Part shown: piece after piece, positions 7,600-16,995 of the stretch | How positions within the stretch are numbered: the stretch's first letter is position 1 | Layout: every line of letters begins with the position of its first letter | Source of the DNA: Pseudodesulfovibrio sp. | GTDB taxonomy: Bacteria > Desulfobacterota > Desulfovibrionia > Desulfovibrionales > Desulfovibrionaceae | Assembly: GCF_028692895.1 (NCBI RefSeq) | Contig: NZ_JAQUWN010000014.1 | Span: 1 to 64,000 of the forward strand | Direction: 5' to 3' | DNA length: 64,000 nucleotides | Position numbers and translations under genes: made by a program | The notes under the pieces: model-generated | Databases searched by the model: none | What the model was told of the DNA's origin: nothing | Seen by the model: the letters and a program-made list of their open reading frames with translations, nothing else

Positions 7600-9609
7600 C
7601 TAGAACCGCTCGAACTCTCCGTCGCCCTCGTCATCGGCCAGGTTCATGTCGAACCCGCCCGCCCCCGACGCCGGGGCCTTGGCCGCCGGACGGGGCGAGG
7701 ACGGGGGCAGGGCCGCCGCAGCCTTGCGCTTGACCGTCACCTTCGACGGCTTGCGCGACCGCGCCCTGGGCTCCCCGCCCGCAATGGCGTCGACCTTGAA
7801 GAAGGACATGGTGGCCTGCAACTGCTGACCCTGAGCCGAGAGTTCCTCGCTGGTGGACGCCATTTCCTCGGAGGCGGACGCGTTCTGCTGGATCACGGAA
7901 TCGAGCTGGCTGATGGCCGTGTTGATCTGGGAGGCCCCGGCGTTCTGCTCGTTGCTGGCTGCCGTGATCTCCTGGACCAGAGCCGCCGTCTTTTCGATGT
8001 CCGGGACCAGTGCGCCGAGCATGGCTCCGGCCTTTTCGGCCACGGCCACGCTGTTGCTCGACAGCTCGCTGATCTCGCCCGCGGCCGTGCCGCTGCGCTC
8101 GGCCAGCTTGCGCACCTCGGCGGCCACCACGGCGAAGCCCTTGCCGTGCTCGCCCGCGCGGGCGGCCTCGATGGCGGCGTTCAGGGCGAGCAGGTTGGTC
8201 TGGCGGGCGATCTCCTCGATAATGGATATCTTCTCGGCGATGCTCCGCATGGCCTCCACGGTATGGGCCACGGCCTGACCGCTCTCCCGTGCGTCGGTGG
8301 ACGCCTTGTTGGCCAGGATCTCGGTCTGCCGAGCGTTGTCCGCGTTCTGGCTGATGTTGGCGGCCATCTGTTCCATGGAGGAGGATACCTCCTCGATAGA
8401 GGCGGCCTGCTCCGTGGCGCCCTGGGACAGGCTTTCGGCCGAGGCGGAGAGCTCCTCGCTGCCCGCCGCGATGTTGTCCGTGGCGCCGCCCACCTCGGCT
8501 ACCACCCCGCGCAGCCGGATGACCATGTCGTTGAGCGCCCCGGCCAGAACCCCGATCTCGTCCTTCTGCTCGATGTCCAGGGTGCGGGTGAAGTCGCCTT
8601 CGGCCATGCGTTCGGCGAAACGGACGCCCTTGCCCACCGGGCCGGTGATGCCCCGGGTGAGGAAGATGGCCGCGAGAATGCCGATGATCAGGGACGCTGC
8701 GGTGATAATCAGGGTGAACAGGTTGACGCTGCGCATCACGTCATGCATTTGCGCATTCTGCTCATCGCGGACGGCGTTGCAGACCGCGACGGCCTCGCGG
8801 GCCGTGGCGACCATGGTCTTGGTGACCGAGTCCTGCTCGGCCATGAGCTTGACGAACGTGTCGCGTTCCGTCTGATACTCGCCCACGCTCTTTTCCACGG
8901 CGTCCAGTTGGGCGAGATTCTGCGGATTTTGGAACCGCTTCTTCAGGCTCGCGATGGTATCGAGGATATTGCTCAGGTCTCCCTTGTTCTCATTGAGGTG
9001 GTCGGCATTCCCGGAAATGATGTATTCCTTCTCGAGCTTGCGGGCGTCCACGAACAACTTGATCATCCGGTTGGCGTCGTCCGCCTTGGCGATCTTGTCC
9101 TCCAGGTCCGCCTTGCTCGCCGTGCCGGAATCCAGGAGCGCCTTGAGCTGGAGCTTCTGCCCGGCCCGCAGCTCCTCGGTCACGTCCAGGGCGCGGCGGG
9201 CGCTCTCGCGCATGGCGGACATGGCCTGGACCTTGCCCTTCTCGGCGTCATAGTAGGCGAGGAAGGCGCCGTCGTAGTCCTTGATGGCCTTCAGCGCCTG
9301 ACCGAGCTGCTCCTTGTCCTTCCCTTCATCGAACATATTGGCCAGCGCCTCGGAGCCAGCCAGGTAATCTTTGACATGCTCGGCACGCTTGTCCAGGCTC
9401 TGCTGATCCTTGCGGAGTATGTAGTTCTTCTCCTGCCTGCGCGCTTCGAGGACGAGCCGCACCAGATTGTTCGCGCCTTCGGCCCTGGCGACCTGCGTCT
9501 CGATGTTCGAAATCCCCACATAGCTGATGGCCGACACAACGGCGGACAGGACCAGCACCAACGCGAACCCCAATCCCAATTTCAATCCCAATCGCATATT
9601 CTTGAGCAT
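7600..9609 (-). CDS. Methyl-accepting chemotaxis protein
   Basis: A 669-residue transmembrane chemoreceptor. TM1 spans roughly residues 8-32. A helical periplasmic sensor of about 250 residues, containing [11 protein letters not shown] and [10 protein letters not shown] repeats, fits a double four-helix bundle (HBM-like). TM2 is near 295-318, then HAMP, then the cytoplasmic coiled coil with the signalling tip [20 protein letters not shown]. The C-terminus is a flexible Arg/Lys/Pro/Ala-rich tail ending GEFERF, which resembles the aromatic pentapeptide tethers used by CheR/CheB in other receptors. It is monocistronic with a strong AGGAGGAG ribosome site. The ligand is unknown. Confidence 0.95.
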   Translation of the reverse strand: MLKNMRLGLKLGLGFALVLVLSAVVSAISYVGISNIETQVARAEGANNLVRLVLEARRQEKNYILRKDQQSLDKRAEHVKDYLAGSEALANMFDEGKDKEQLGQALKAIKDYDGAFLAYYDAEKGKVQAMSAMRESARRALDVTEELRAGQKLQLKALLDSGTASKADLEDKIAKADDANRMIKLFVDARKLEKEYIISGNADHLNENKGDLSNILDTIASLKKRFQNPQNLAQLDAVEKSVGEYQTERDTFVKLMAEQDSVTKTMVATAREAVAVCNAVRDEQNAQMHDVMRSVNLFTLIITAASLIIGILAAIFLTRGITGPVGKGVRFAERMAEGDFTRTLDIEQKDEIGVLAGALNDMVIRLRGVVAEVGGATDNIAAGSEELSASAESLSQGATEQAASIEEVSSSMEQMAANISQNADNARQTEILANKASTDARESGQAVAHTVEAMRSIAEKISIIEEIARQTNLLALNAAIEAARAGEHGKGFAVVAAEVRKLAERSGTAAGEISELSSNSVAVAEKAGAMLGALVPDIEKTAALVQEITAASNEQNAGASQINTAISQLDSVIQQNASASEEMASTSEELSAQGQQLQATMSFFKVDAIAGGEPRARSRKPSKVTVKRKAAAALPPSSPRPAAKAPASGAGGFDMNLADDEGDGEFERF

Positions 9610-9788
9610 GACTCCTCCTCAACTTGGTATTACGGGGAAACCTGCTCTGACGTTAATCGGAGACGAATTGGAGGGATATTATAACTTTGCCGGATATGCC
9701 GTCTCTCCCCATTTATTTTTCAGTGACACGACATTGCGAATCAGGGTAGCCTCGCCTTGCAAACTCGAACACGGCGGAGGAGCAGCGC

Positions 9789-11504
9789 ATGTATTTCATC
9801 GGCATCACCTCCACCCTTCTCCAATTCGCCGCAGGCGTCCTGGCGCTGAGGCTCATCGCCGACACCGGACGCAACCGGGCGTGGCTCCTGCTCTCGGCCG
9901 GCATCTTCGCCATGGCCTTTCGCCGTCTGCACTCCGTGGTCACCCTCTATCGCAGCGGCGACAGCGCTCCCCTGGGGTACGAACTGCTCGGACTGGCCAT
10001 TTCGGCGCTGATTTTCGCGGGCGTCTACAATATCGGCCCGCTCCTGCGGCAGATGCGCCAGTCGGCGGAAAAACTCGCCAGGAGCGAGGAGCGTTACCGC
10101 ACGGTTGCCCTTTTCACCCACAACTGGGAATACTGGATGAAGCCGGACGGCCGGTATGAATACGTGTCCCCGGCCTGCGAGGGAATCACCGGCTACCCGC
10201 CCGAGGCGTTCATGGCCGACCCCCGGCTCTTTCGCACCCTGGTCCACCCCGAGGACCGTGAGGCCGTCCTCAACCGCTTTTCTTCCCTGGAAAGCCTGCA
10301 AAAGCCCATGCAGTTCGACTGCCGCATCCAGGACGCCCAGGGCCGGACCCGCTGGATCGCCTTCAACAGCGTGCCCGTGCGCGGCGAAGGCGGCGTGAAC
10401 CTCGGCGTCAGGGCCTCGGTGCGCGAGATCGGCAGGCGAAAGGCCCTGGAGCAGGACCTGACGCACAGCCGCGCCCTCTGCCGCGGCCTGGTGGAGAATT
10501 CCCGGTGCCTGGTGCTCCGGCTGAACGACGAAGGCGCGGTCGCCTTCGCCAACCGGTACGCCACCGACCACCTGGGCGCGGACGGCAACGACGTCGTGGG
10601 GCGGTCCCTGGACGCGATCTTCGAGTCGCAGGGCGGAGGCGAAACGGCAAAGGCCGCCATTGAGGCGTTCCTGAGGGGCGGGACCCGGCTGGAGCTGGAG
10701 ATGGAATTGCGCGGGCGGGACGGCGTTCCCGTCTGGATCGAATGGACCGGCTCGTCCATCCGGGATGACCACGGGGCCGTCACGGAATACGTCTGCCTGG
10801 GACTCGACGTCACCCGGCGCAAGGCCCTGGACGGGCGCGGGGAGGACATGGCCCGCATCGTCGGCCAGGACATGCGTCCGCTCCTGAAAGGCATCATCGG
10901 CGTCCCCCGGCGTCTGCGCGAGGCGGACAACCTCACGCCGGACCAGAAGGAGCTGCTCGAAACCGTGGAGGACGCGGGAGACGTCATGCTCGACGTGATC
11001 GGTCGGCCCCTGACCCTGTACCGGCTGGAAACCGGGACCTGCGAGCTCCGACGCCAGGAATTCGATCTGCTGGCCCTGCTCCGCAGCCTGGCGCGGCGTC
11101 TGCCCCCGGGGGGCGGGGAGCCGGGCGGCGTGCGCGTCACCCAGGCCGGATCACCGCCGGACGAGACGGCCGAGGTGCGCATCCGGGCCGACCGCACCCT
11201 GGTCTACATCCTGTTCTGCAACCTGCTGCGCAATGCGCTGGACGCGTACGGGGGCAGGCCGGTGACCATGGATGTGACGGCCAACGGCGAGGCGTGCGTC
11301 AGCATCCGCAACGCGGGCGTGGTGCCCGCGGCCATCCGGGATACCTTCTTCGGCAAGCACGTGACCATGAACAAGCGGGAGGGCACCGGGCTCGGGGCCT
11401 ACAGCGCCCGGCTCATCGCCCGGCGGCACGGCGGCGACGTGACCATGCACAGCGCGGAGGGCCAGGGAACGGTGGTCACCGTCACGCTGCCCCGCAAGGC
11501 CTGA
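9789..11504 (+). CDS. Membrane PAS-PAS histidine kinase homologue lacking the phospho-acceptor His
   Basis: A 571-residue protein. Three hydrophobic segments lie in residues 5-80, then PAS domains at about 95-215 (YVSPACEGITGYPPEAF) and 225-345, a HisKA-like dimerisation helix at about 355-415, and a HATPase domain to the end. The N box (NLLRNALDAYGG) and G box (EGTGLGAYSARLIARRHGG) look intact. The H box reads GQDMRPLLKGIIG where family members have (S)H(D/E)-R-PL: a Gln codon CAG replaces the phosphorylated His. It may therefore bind ATP but not act as a conventional kinase. No response regulator gene is adjacent. Confidence 0.88.
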   Translation: MYFIGITSTLLQFAAGVLALRLIADTGRNRAWLLLSAGIFAMAFRRLHSVVTLYRSGDSAPLGYELLGLAISALIFAGVYNIGPLLRQMRQSAEKLARSEERYRTVALFTHNWEYWMKPDGRYEYVSPACEGITGYPPEAFMADPRLFRTLVHPEDREAVLNRFSSLESLQKPMQFDCRIQDAQGRTRWIAFNSVPVRGEGGVNLGVRASVREIGRRKALEQDLTHSRALCRGLVENSRCLVLRLNDEGAVAFANRYATDHLGADGNDVVGRSLDAIFESQGGGETAKAAIEAFLRGGTRLELEMELRGRDGVPVWIEWTGSSIRDDHGAVTEYVCLGLDVTRRKALDGRGEDMARIVGQDMRPLLKGIIGVPRRLREADNLTPDQKELLETVEDAGDVMLDVIGRPLTLYRLETGTCELRRQEFDLLALLRSLARRLPPGGGEPGGVRVTQAGSPPDETAEVRIRADRTLVYILFCNLLRNALDAYGGRPVTMDVTANGEACVSIRNAGVVPAAIRDTFFGKHVTMNKREGTGLGAYSARLIARRHGGDVTMHSAEGQGTVVTVTLPRKA

Positions 11505-11536
11505 AGCGCCGGGCCGGGAATTGGAGAGAGCGGCCG

Positions 11537-11764
11537 TCAGGCCGGGAGTTGCTCTTCACGGGGCAACCGGCAGCAGTCCTGCCGCAGCCCCCGCAGGTTG
11601 ACTTCCTTGAAGAATCCCTTGCTGCATTGCTCGCAGTAGCAGTGTCCTTCCAGGGAACGGCGCGCGGGCGCGCCCTTGGGGATGACGGCGAAACACACGG
11701 AACAGTGCCGAACGTCCTTCGTCTCCACGCCGTCGTTTTCGGCGAATTCCTGATGCCCTTTCAT
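11537..11764 (-). CDS. Small zinc-ribbon-like protein, unknown function
   Basis: A 75-residue protein with CSVC near residue 21 and CYCEQC near residue 42, consistent with one Cys4 zinc knuckle pair, plus a later CC. No signal or membrane segment. It converges on the PAS sensor gene (32-bp gap). The upstream GGAGGTGG 3-10 bases before the ATG supports the start. No family was recognised; a small regulatory or metal-binding role is possible. Confidence 0.6.
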   Translation of the reverse strand: MKGHQEFAENDGVETKDVRHCSVCFAVIPKGAPARRSLEGHCYCEQCSKGFFKEVNLRGLRQDCCRLPREEQLPA

Positions 11765-11978
11765 AAACGTCCACCTCCTCGGGATGGGTCCGGCACCTCG
11801 GCCGAACGAGGGGGAGCATACACCCTCGACGTGGTCGCCGTGTTACGGTCCGGTGACAATTTGCATGCGCCTCACCGGCGCCGGACGCGCCCCCCCCTTG
11901 ACGCGCTCCCCGTTTCCGGGCCACATTCCATGCCGCCACCCCACGCACGGCCCAACCCAAAGCCCCCAAGGCGGAACC

Positions 11979-13445
11979 GTGAGCACGCCCCGACAGCCGG
12001 ACGCCCCCCGCACCGTCCAGGACTACATCGACGAGACCCCGCTCTGGCGGGACGGCACCCCCTCCCCGGCCACGCCCATGACCGGTATGCAGTGGCGCAT
12101 CTGGGCGCTGGCCTCGGCGGGCAAGTTCTTCGAGGGGCTGGTGGTCTTCATGACCGGCGTGGCCCTGCCCCTGATCGTCCGCGAGTTCGGCCTGGGCCCG
12201 GCGGAAAAGGGCGCTGTGGGGGCCATGCCCCTGGTGGGCATCCTCATCGGGGCCACGGCCCTGGGCGGCCTGGCCGACCGGTTCGGACGCAAGACCATGT
12301 TCATCGTGGAGATGGCCCTGTTCGCCCTGTGCCTGGCCCTCCTGGTCTACAGCCCCACCTATGAATTCCTGCTGGCCGCCCTGTTCGGGGTGGGCCTCTC
12401 GCTGGGATGCGACTATCCCACGGCGCACATGGTCATCTCGGAGTCCATCCCCAGCGCCATGCGCGGACGGCTGGTCCTCGGGGCCTTCGGGTTCCAGGCC
12501 GTGGGCGCGCTGGTCGGCACCGCCGTGGGCTACCTCATCCTGGAGGACATGGGCGGGCTGACCGCCTGGCGCTGGATGTACGCCACGGCCGTGGTCCCGG
12601 CCCTGCTCGTGATGGGGGCCCGGCTCTTCATCACCGACTCCGCGCCCTGGCTGGCCTCCAGGGGCCGCATGGGCGAGGCCGAGGAGGCGGTCAGGCGGCT
12701 GCTCCGGCGCGACCCGCCCTATCCGGCCGAGATCGCCCTGGCCCCGCCGCCCCGCGCCTCATTCCGCTGCGGCCGGGGATTCCGGGCCCTGTTCTCCCGC
12801 CGCCACCGCCGGGCCACCATCCTGGCGGCCGTGCCCTGGTTCCTCCAGGACCTCGGCACCTACGGCATCGGCATCTTCACGCCCACCATCCTGGCCTCGG
12901 TCATCGGGGCCAAGGCCAGGTACGCGCGCAACCTGGCGGACGTCATCCACAACGAGATGAGCGCGGCCAGGGGCGCGGCGTTCATCGACCTGCTCCTCCT
13001 GGTCGGCATCGTCGCGGCCGTGCTCCTGGCCGACCGGGTCGGCCGCATCCGCCTCCAGGTCATCGGCTTCGTCGGCTGCGCGGCCGGGCTGCTCCTGGCC
13101 GCCCTCTCCCTCCAAACCGCCGGGACGGAGCGCACGGTCCTGCTCTTCTGCGGGTTCATGCTCTTCAGCTTCATGACCAACCTCGGGCCCAACGCCATGA
13201 CCTACCTGCTGGCGGGCGAGGTCTTCCCCACCGCCATCCGGGGGCTCGGCTCGGGCGTGGCCGCCTCCACGGCCAAGGCGGGCGCGGCGGCCACGGCCTT
13301 CCTCTTCCCCATCCTCCTGGCCGACCTGGGCACCGGGACCATCCTCTCCATCCTGGTGGGCACCTCCCTGCTCGGCGCGGCCGTGACCTGGCTCTTCCGC
13401 ATCGAGACCACCGGCGTAAACCTGGAGACCCTGGACGCGGAGTGA
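11979..13445 (+). CDS. MFS transporter (sugar/metabolite:H+ symporter type)
   Basis: A 488-residue major-facilitator protein with about 12 membrane segments. The GTG at 11979 is preferred because AAGGCGG lies just upstream and the more distal open frame is Pro/Gly-rich and unlike protein. Motif A GGLADRFGRKTMF follows TM2, and the second-half counterpart is LLADRVGRIRLQ. RFLFITDSAPW-type loop and FPTAIRGLGSG resemble the metabolite:H+ symporter branch that includes ShiA/ProP-like transporters. The central cytoplasmic loop is Arg-rich. The substrate cannot be predicted. It is monocistronic and followed by a TetR gene with its own promoter. Confidence 0.87.
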   Translation: MSTPRQPDAPRTVQDYIDETPLWRDGTPSPATPMTGMQWRIWALASAGKFFEGLVVFMTGVALPLIVREFGLGPAEKGAVGAMPLVGILIGATALGGLADRFGRKTMFIVEMALFALCLALLVYSPTYEFLLAALFGVGLSLGCDYPTAHMVISESIPSAMRGRLVLGAFGFQAVGALVGTAVGYLILEDMGGLTAWRWMYATAVVPALLVMGARLFITDSAPWLASRGRMGEAEEAVRRLLRRDPPYPAEIALAPPPRASFRCGRGFRALFSRRHRRATILAAVPWFLQDLGTYGIGIFTPTILASVIGAKARYARNLADVIHNEMSAARGAAFIDLLLLVGIVAAVLLADRVGRIRLQVIGFVGCAAGLLLAALSLQTAGTERTVLLFCGFMLFSFMTNLGPNAMTYLLAGEVFPTAIRGLGSGVAASTAKAGAAATAFLFPILLADLGTGTILSILVGTSLLGAAVTWLFRIETTGVNLETLDAE

Positions 13446-13547
13446 CCCGGCCCGTCGGCCGACCGTTTTTCCTCCCCCCCCCCGAACGCGCGCGCCGATT
13501 ACCCGCCCGGAACCGGGCGGAATCCCGTCCGATCCGCCCCTCCCCGC

Positions 13548-13576
13548 TTGACACCCTCTTTGCCCCCATGCTAGCA
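13548..13576 (+). promoter_or_regulatory. Sigma-70 promoter of the tetR-TRAP locus
   Basis: TTGACA at 13548-13553, a 17-bp spacer and CTAGCA at 13571-13576. Transcription would start near 13583, directly before the twin palindromes at 13591-13621. The -10 is weak; the -35 is consensus. Confidence 0.5.
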
Positions 13577-13590
13577 GGGACTTCCAAAAG

Positions 13591-13621
13591 TGACCGCAGG
13601 TCATTTTTTGACCGTAGGTCA
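13591..13621 (+). promoter_or_regulatory. Twin TetR-type operator TGACC-N3-GGTCA
   Basis: Two 13-bp palindromes, TGACCGCAGGTCA (13591-13603) and TGACCGTAGGTCA (13609-13621), are spaced 18 bp centre to centre. Both have identical 5-bp arms and differ only in the middle base. They lie just after the predicted start site and 59 bp before the TetR gene, an autorepression layout. Confidence 0.75.
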
Positions 13622-13680
13622 TTTTACGCCCCGGCTTTCCCGCTCCGCAAAAGGAGCGATCCGGCCACGGAGAATGGAGC

Positions 13681-14274
13681 ATGGCGAAAAAACAGCAGGA
13701 AAAGTCCCAGCAGACCATGGACGAGCTCATGGCCTCGGCCGTGGAGCTGTTCGGCACCAAGGGGTTCACCCAGACCTCGGTGGCCGAGATCACCGAGAAC
13801 GCCGGGTACGCCAAGGGCAGCTTCTACCGCCACTGGGACAGCAAGGACGAGCTCTTCCTCCAGATCGTGGAGCGCAAGCTCCGGGAATACCGGGACGCGC
13901 GCGATCCCAAGGTCTCGGGCGCGCACGACCTGGAAGAGGCCATGAACATCATCTGGGACTTCCTGGAGACCATCATCAACGACCGCAACTGGTCGTCCAT
14001 CTTCCTGGAATTCACCATCCACTCCGCCCACAGCGAGATTCTCAAGAAGCTGATGAACAAGTCCATCTACCGGCTCTCCAACCAGATCTTCGCCGACCTG
14101 GTGCGCGCCCACGTCCGGACGGACTTCCCGCCCGAGAAGATCGGCGCGCTGAATACCGCCCTGTTCGAGGGATTCCTGATCCACCGGACCTTGGGCACCC
14201 AGGTCCTGACCATCGGGGACGTGCGCCGGGCGGCCATCGCCCTGGCCCTTGCGAACGGCGCCAAGAACGGCTGA
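13681..14274 (+). CDS. TetR-family transcriptional regulator
   Basis: A 197-residue regulator. The N-terminal helix-turn-helix (ELFGTKGFTQTSVAEITENAG, YAKGSFYRHWDSKDELF) is typical of TetR. The rest is a helical ligand/dimer domain. It sits behind the twin TGACC-N3-GGTCA operator, which it most likely binds. The TRAP transporter genes follow in the same direction with only 55 bp between, so it probably controls them in response to their substrate or a derivative. The ligand is unknown. Confidence 0.9.
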   Translation: MAKKQQEKSQQTMDELMASAVELFGTKGFTQTSVAEITENAGYAKGSFYRHWDSKDELFLQIVERKLREYRDARDPKVSGAHDLEEAMNIIWDFLETIINDRNWSSIFLEFTIHSAHSEILKKLMNKSIYRLSNQIFADLVRAHVRTDFPPEKIGALNTALFEGFLIHRTLGTQVLTIGDVRRAAIALALANGAKNG

Positions 14275-14329
14275 CTCCCGGCGGCCCGGCCGACCGGTTT
14301 CCATAACCCGTAACGCTGCGAGACATATC

Positions 14330-15340
14330 ATGAAGAAAACGACCCTGATCCTGTCCGCCTGCGCCTGCCTGCTCGGATTCGCCGTCACGGCCCTGGCCGG
14401 AGGCCCCGTCAAGCTGACCTACTCCAACTTCTTCCCGCCCACCCACATCCAGTCCCAACTGGCCGAGCAGTGGTGCCGCGAGGTGGAAAAACGGACGAAC
14501 GGCAAGGTGCGGATCGACTACTTCCCCGGCTCCACCCTGTCCAAGGCCCACCAGAACTACGACGGCGTGGTCGAGGGCATCTCCGACATCGGCATGTCCT
14601 GCCTGGCATACTCGCGCGGCCGGTTCCCGGTCATGGCCGCCATCGACCTGCCGCTGGGCTATCGCACCGGCGCACAGGCCACCCGCGTGGCCAACGCGGT
14701 CTACGAGCATTTCAAGCCCGAGGAGCTCTCGGACGTCCAGCCCATGTATTTCCACGCCCACGGCCCGGGCCTGCTCTTCACCACCGAAAAGCCGGTGGCC
14801 GCCATGGCCGACCTCAAGGGGCTCAAAATCCGCTCCACCGGCAACTCCGCCCTGCTCGTCGAGGCCCTGGGCGGCACTCCGGTGGCCAAGCCCATGTCCG
14901 AGACCTACCAGTCCCTCCAGCGCGGCATCGTGGACGGCTCCATCCACCCGGTGGAGTCCAACAAGGGCTGGAAGCTGGCCGAGGTGGTCAAGTTCGGCAC
15001 CGAGTCCTTCTCCGTGGCCTACACCACCACCTTCTTCGTGGTCATGAACAAGGACAAGTGGAACGCCCTCGATCCCGACGTCCAGGCCGCCATCATGCAG
15101 ATCAACAAGGAATGGGCCGACAGGCACGGCGCGGCCTGGGACGACGCCGACGCGCTCGGCCGCCAGTACCTGCTCGACCAGGGGGGCAAGTTCATCGCCC
15201 TGTCCGACGCCGAGTCCGCCGCCTGGGCCAAGGCCGCCCAGCCGGTCATGGACCAGTACGTCAAGACCGTTGCGGAAAAGAAGATCGACGGCGCGGCCGT
15301 GGTCGACTTCATCAAGGCCGAGATGACCAAGGCCCAGTAG
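14330..15340 (+). CDS. TRAP transporter substrate-binding protein (DctP family), copy 1
   Basis: A 336-residue periplasmic protein. The signal peptide runs MKKTTLILSACACLLGFAVTALA with cleavage before GG. The mature domain has the DctP features LKIRSTGNSA with its substrate-binding Arg, and VDGSIHPVESNKGWKLAEV. It should capture an organic acid and deliver it to the DctQM permease encoded downstream. A close paralogue follows 103 bp later; the two share long blocks such as YSRGRFPVMAA and KIRSTGNSA. Which acid it binds is not readable from sequence. Confidence 0.92.
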   Translation: MKKTTLILSACACLLGFAVTALAGGPVKLTYSNFFPPTHIQSQLAEQWCREVEKRTNGKVRIDYFPGSTLSKAHQNYDGVVEGISDIGMSCLAYSRGRFPVMAAIDLPLGYRTGAQATRVANAVYEHFKPEELSDVQPMYFHAHGPGLLFTTEKPVAAMADLKGLKIRSTGNSALLVEALGGTPVAKPMSETYQSLQRGIVDGSIHPVESNKGWKLAEVVKFGTESFSVAYTTTFFVVMNKDKWNALDPDVQAAIMQINKEWADRHGAAWDDADALGRQYLLDQGGKFIALSDAESAAWAKAAQPVMDQYVKTVAEKKIDGAAVVDFIKAEMTKAQ

Positions 15341-15443
15341 GGGAACAGCCGCCTCCCATCCGTCCGGGCGGGAGGCGGTTTCGCATATATACGGGGGGAG
15401 CCGCGGCTCCTCCTCGGACCCCTGACCCTTCCCGGAGGCAACG

Positions 15444-16442
15444 ATGAACAGACTTCTGACGACGCTCACGGCCACCGCCATGGCCTGCCTGATGCTGGCG
15501 GCCGCCGCATCGGCCCAGACCCGGCTGACCTACTCCACCTTCTTCCCGCCCGCCAATCTCCAGTCCCAACTGGCCGAGGAGTGGTGCAAGGAAGTGGAGA
15601 AGCGCACGGGCGGCAAGGTCGTGGTGGAATACTACCCCGGCCAGACCCTGACCAAGGCCCCCCAGTGTTACGACGGCGTGGTCGAAGGCATCTCCGACAT
15701 CGGCTTCTCCTGCCTGGCGTACTCGCGCGGCCGGTTCCCGGTCATGGCCGCCGTGGACCTGCCGCTGGGCTACAAGACCGCGGCCCAGGCCACGGCCACG
15801 GCCAACGCGGTCCACGAGAAGTTCAAGCCCGCCGAACTGGACGACGTGGAAGTCATGTACTTCCACGCCCACGGTCCCGGCCTGCTCTTCACCGTCGGCA
15901 AGCCCGTGACCTCTCTGGAGGACATGCAGGGGCTCAAGATCCGCTCCACCGGCAACTCCGCCAAGCTGGTGGCAGCCCTGGGCGGCACCCCGGTGGCCAA
16001 GTCCATGGCCGAGAACTACCAGCTCCTGCAAAAGGGCGTGGTGGACGGGTCCATGCACCCCATCGAGTCCAACAAGTCCTTCAAGCTCGGCGAGGTCTGC
16101 AAGTTCGGCACGGACTCGTTCGACGTGGCCTACACCACGGTCTTCTTCATCGTCATGAACAAGGGCAAGTGGAACGCCCTGGACCCCGATAGCCAGGCCG
16201 CCATCCGCGCCCTGAACAAGGAATGGGCCGCGAAGCACGCGGCGGCCTGGGACGAGAACGACGTGGCCGGGCGGCAGTTCCTGCTCGACCAGGGCGGCAG
16301 GATCGTCCAACTCACCCCCGAGGAGTCGGCCCGCTGGGTCAAGGCGGCCCGGCCCGTGCTGGACGGCTGGGTGGCCGAGGCCGACGGGCGCGGGCTCGAC
16401 GGCAAGGCCATTCTCGACTACACGCTCTCCACCCTGAAATAA
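15444..16442 (+). CDS. TRAP transporter substrate-binding protein (DctP family), copy 2
   Basis: A 332-residue paralogue of the preceding gene, with a signal peptide cleaved after AAAASA. It keeps the binding-site Arg in GLKIRSTGNSA and the MHPIESNKSFKLGEV block. GGAGG sits 6 bases before the ATG. The pair looks like a tandem duplication: both begin the mature protein with RLTYS/KLTYS-FFPP and QSQLAE-WC-EVEKRT. Only one membrane component set follows, so the two receptors probably share it and widen substrate range or affinity. Confidence 0.92.
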   Translation: MNRLLTTLTATAMACLMLAAAASAQTRLTYSTFFPPANLQSQLAEEWCKEVEKRTGGKVVVEYYPGQTLTKAPQCYDGVVEGISDIGFSCLAYSRGRFPVMAAVDLPLGYKTAAQATATANAVHEKFKPAELDDVEVMYFHAHGPGLLFTVGKPVTSLEDMQGLKIRSTGNSAKLVAALGGTPVAKSMAENYQLLQKGVVDGSMHPIESNKSFKLGEVCKFGTDSFDVAYTTVFFIVMNKGKWNALDPDSQAAIRALNKEWAAKHAAAWDENDVAGRQFLLDQGGRIVQLTPEESARWVKAARPVLDGWVAEADGRGLDGKAILDYTLSTLK

Positions 16443-16505
16443 CCGGACGGCGGAGCGGGCCCGGCCCGCTCCGCCGCCCCTTCGGAACCCAAGGAAAGAG
16501 GAACA

Positions 16506-16994
16506 ATGGAAGAAAGGAAGAAAAGCCCCCTCGACCGGATCGAGGCGGCCATGCGCCGGATCGCGGCCGCCTGCCTCATGGGCATGGCGCTCCTGACCGG
16601 CGCGGACGTTTTCATGCGCGGGGCGTTCAACACCCCGGTCTTCGGCAGCGAGGAGATCGTGACCATCCTGGGCATCGTGGTGGTCGGCTTCGCCCTGCCC
16701 TACGCCCACTACCAGAAGAGCCACATCGGCGTGGAGATCCTGGTCCGCCACTTCTCGCGCCGGACCCGCCGGGCCCTGGGGCTCCTGACCACCTCGGCCA
16801 CCCTGTTCCTGGTCGGGATCATCACCTGGCGCATGTTCCTCTACGGCTCCACCCTGGCCGAGTCCGGCGAGGTCTCCATGAACCTGGAGCTGCCGGAATA
16901 CATGGTCGTCTACCTGCTGGCCTTCGGCTTCCTGGTCTACACCCTGTGCCTGGCGGCGGACATCGTGAAATTTCTCAAAGGCGGCGAGGCGTAA
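16506..16994 (+). CDS. TRAP transporter small permease (DctQ family)
   Basis: A 162-residue membrane protein with four predicted helices, starting behind AAGGAAAGAGG. The pattern GADVFMRGAFNTPVFGSEEIV in the first third matches the DctQ family, which scaffolds the large permease. It is separated by one base from the dctM-like gene, so the two are translated together. It is the small membrane subunit of the tripartite transporter fed by the two binding proteins upstream. Confidence 0.92.
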   Translation: MEERKKSPLDRIEAAMRRIAAACLMGMALLTGADVFMRGAFNTPVFGSEEIVTILGIVVVGFALPYAHYQKSHIGVEILVRHFSRRTRRALGLLTTSATLFLVGIITWRMFLYGSTLAESGEVSMNLELPEYMVVYLLAFGFLVYTLCLAADIVKFLKGGEA

Positions 16995-16995
16995 C

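Noticed and set aside
7576..9684. 702-codon open frame opposite the chemoreceptor
   Set aside because: Antisense shadow of a clear methyl-accepting protein; low-complexity composition and no domain.
11784..11978. N-terminal extension of the MFS transporter
   Set aside because: Pro/Gly/Arg-rich and without a ribosome site; the GTG at 11979 has AAGGCGG and leads into the conserved part.
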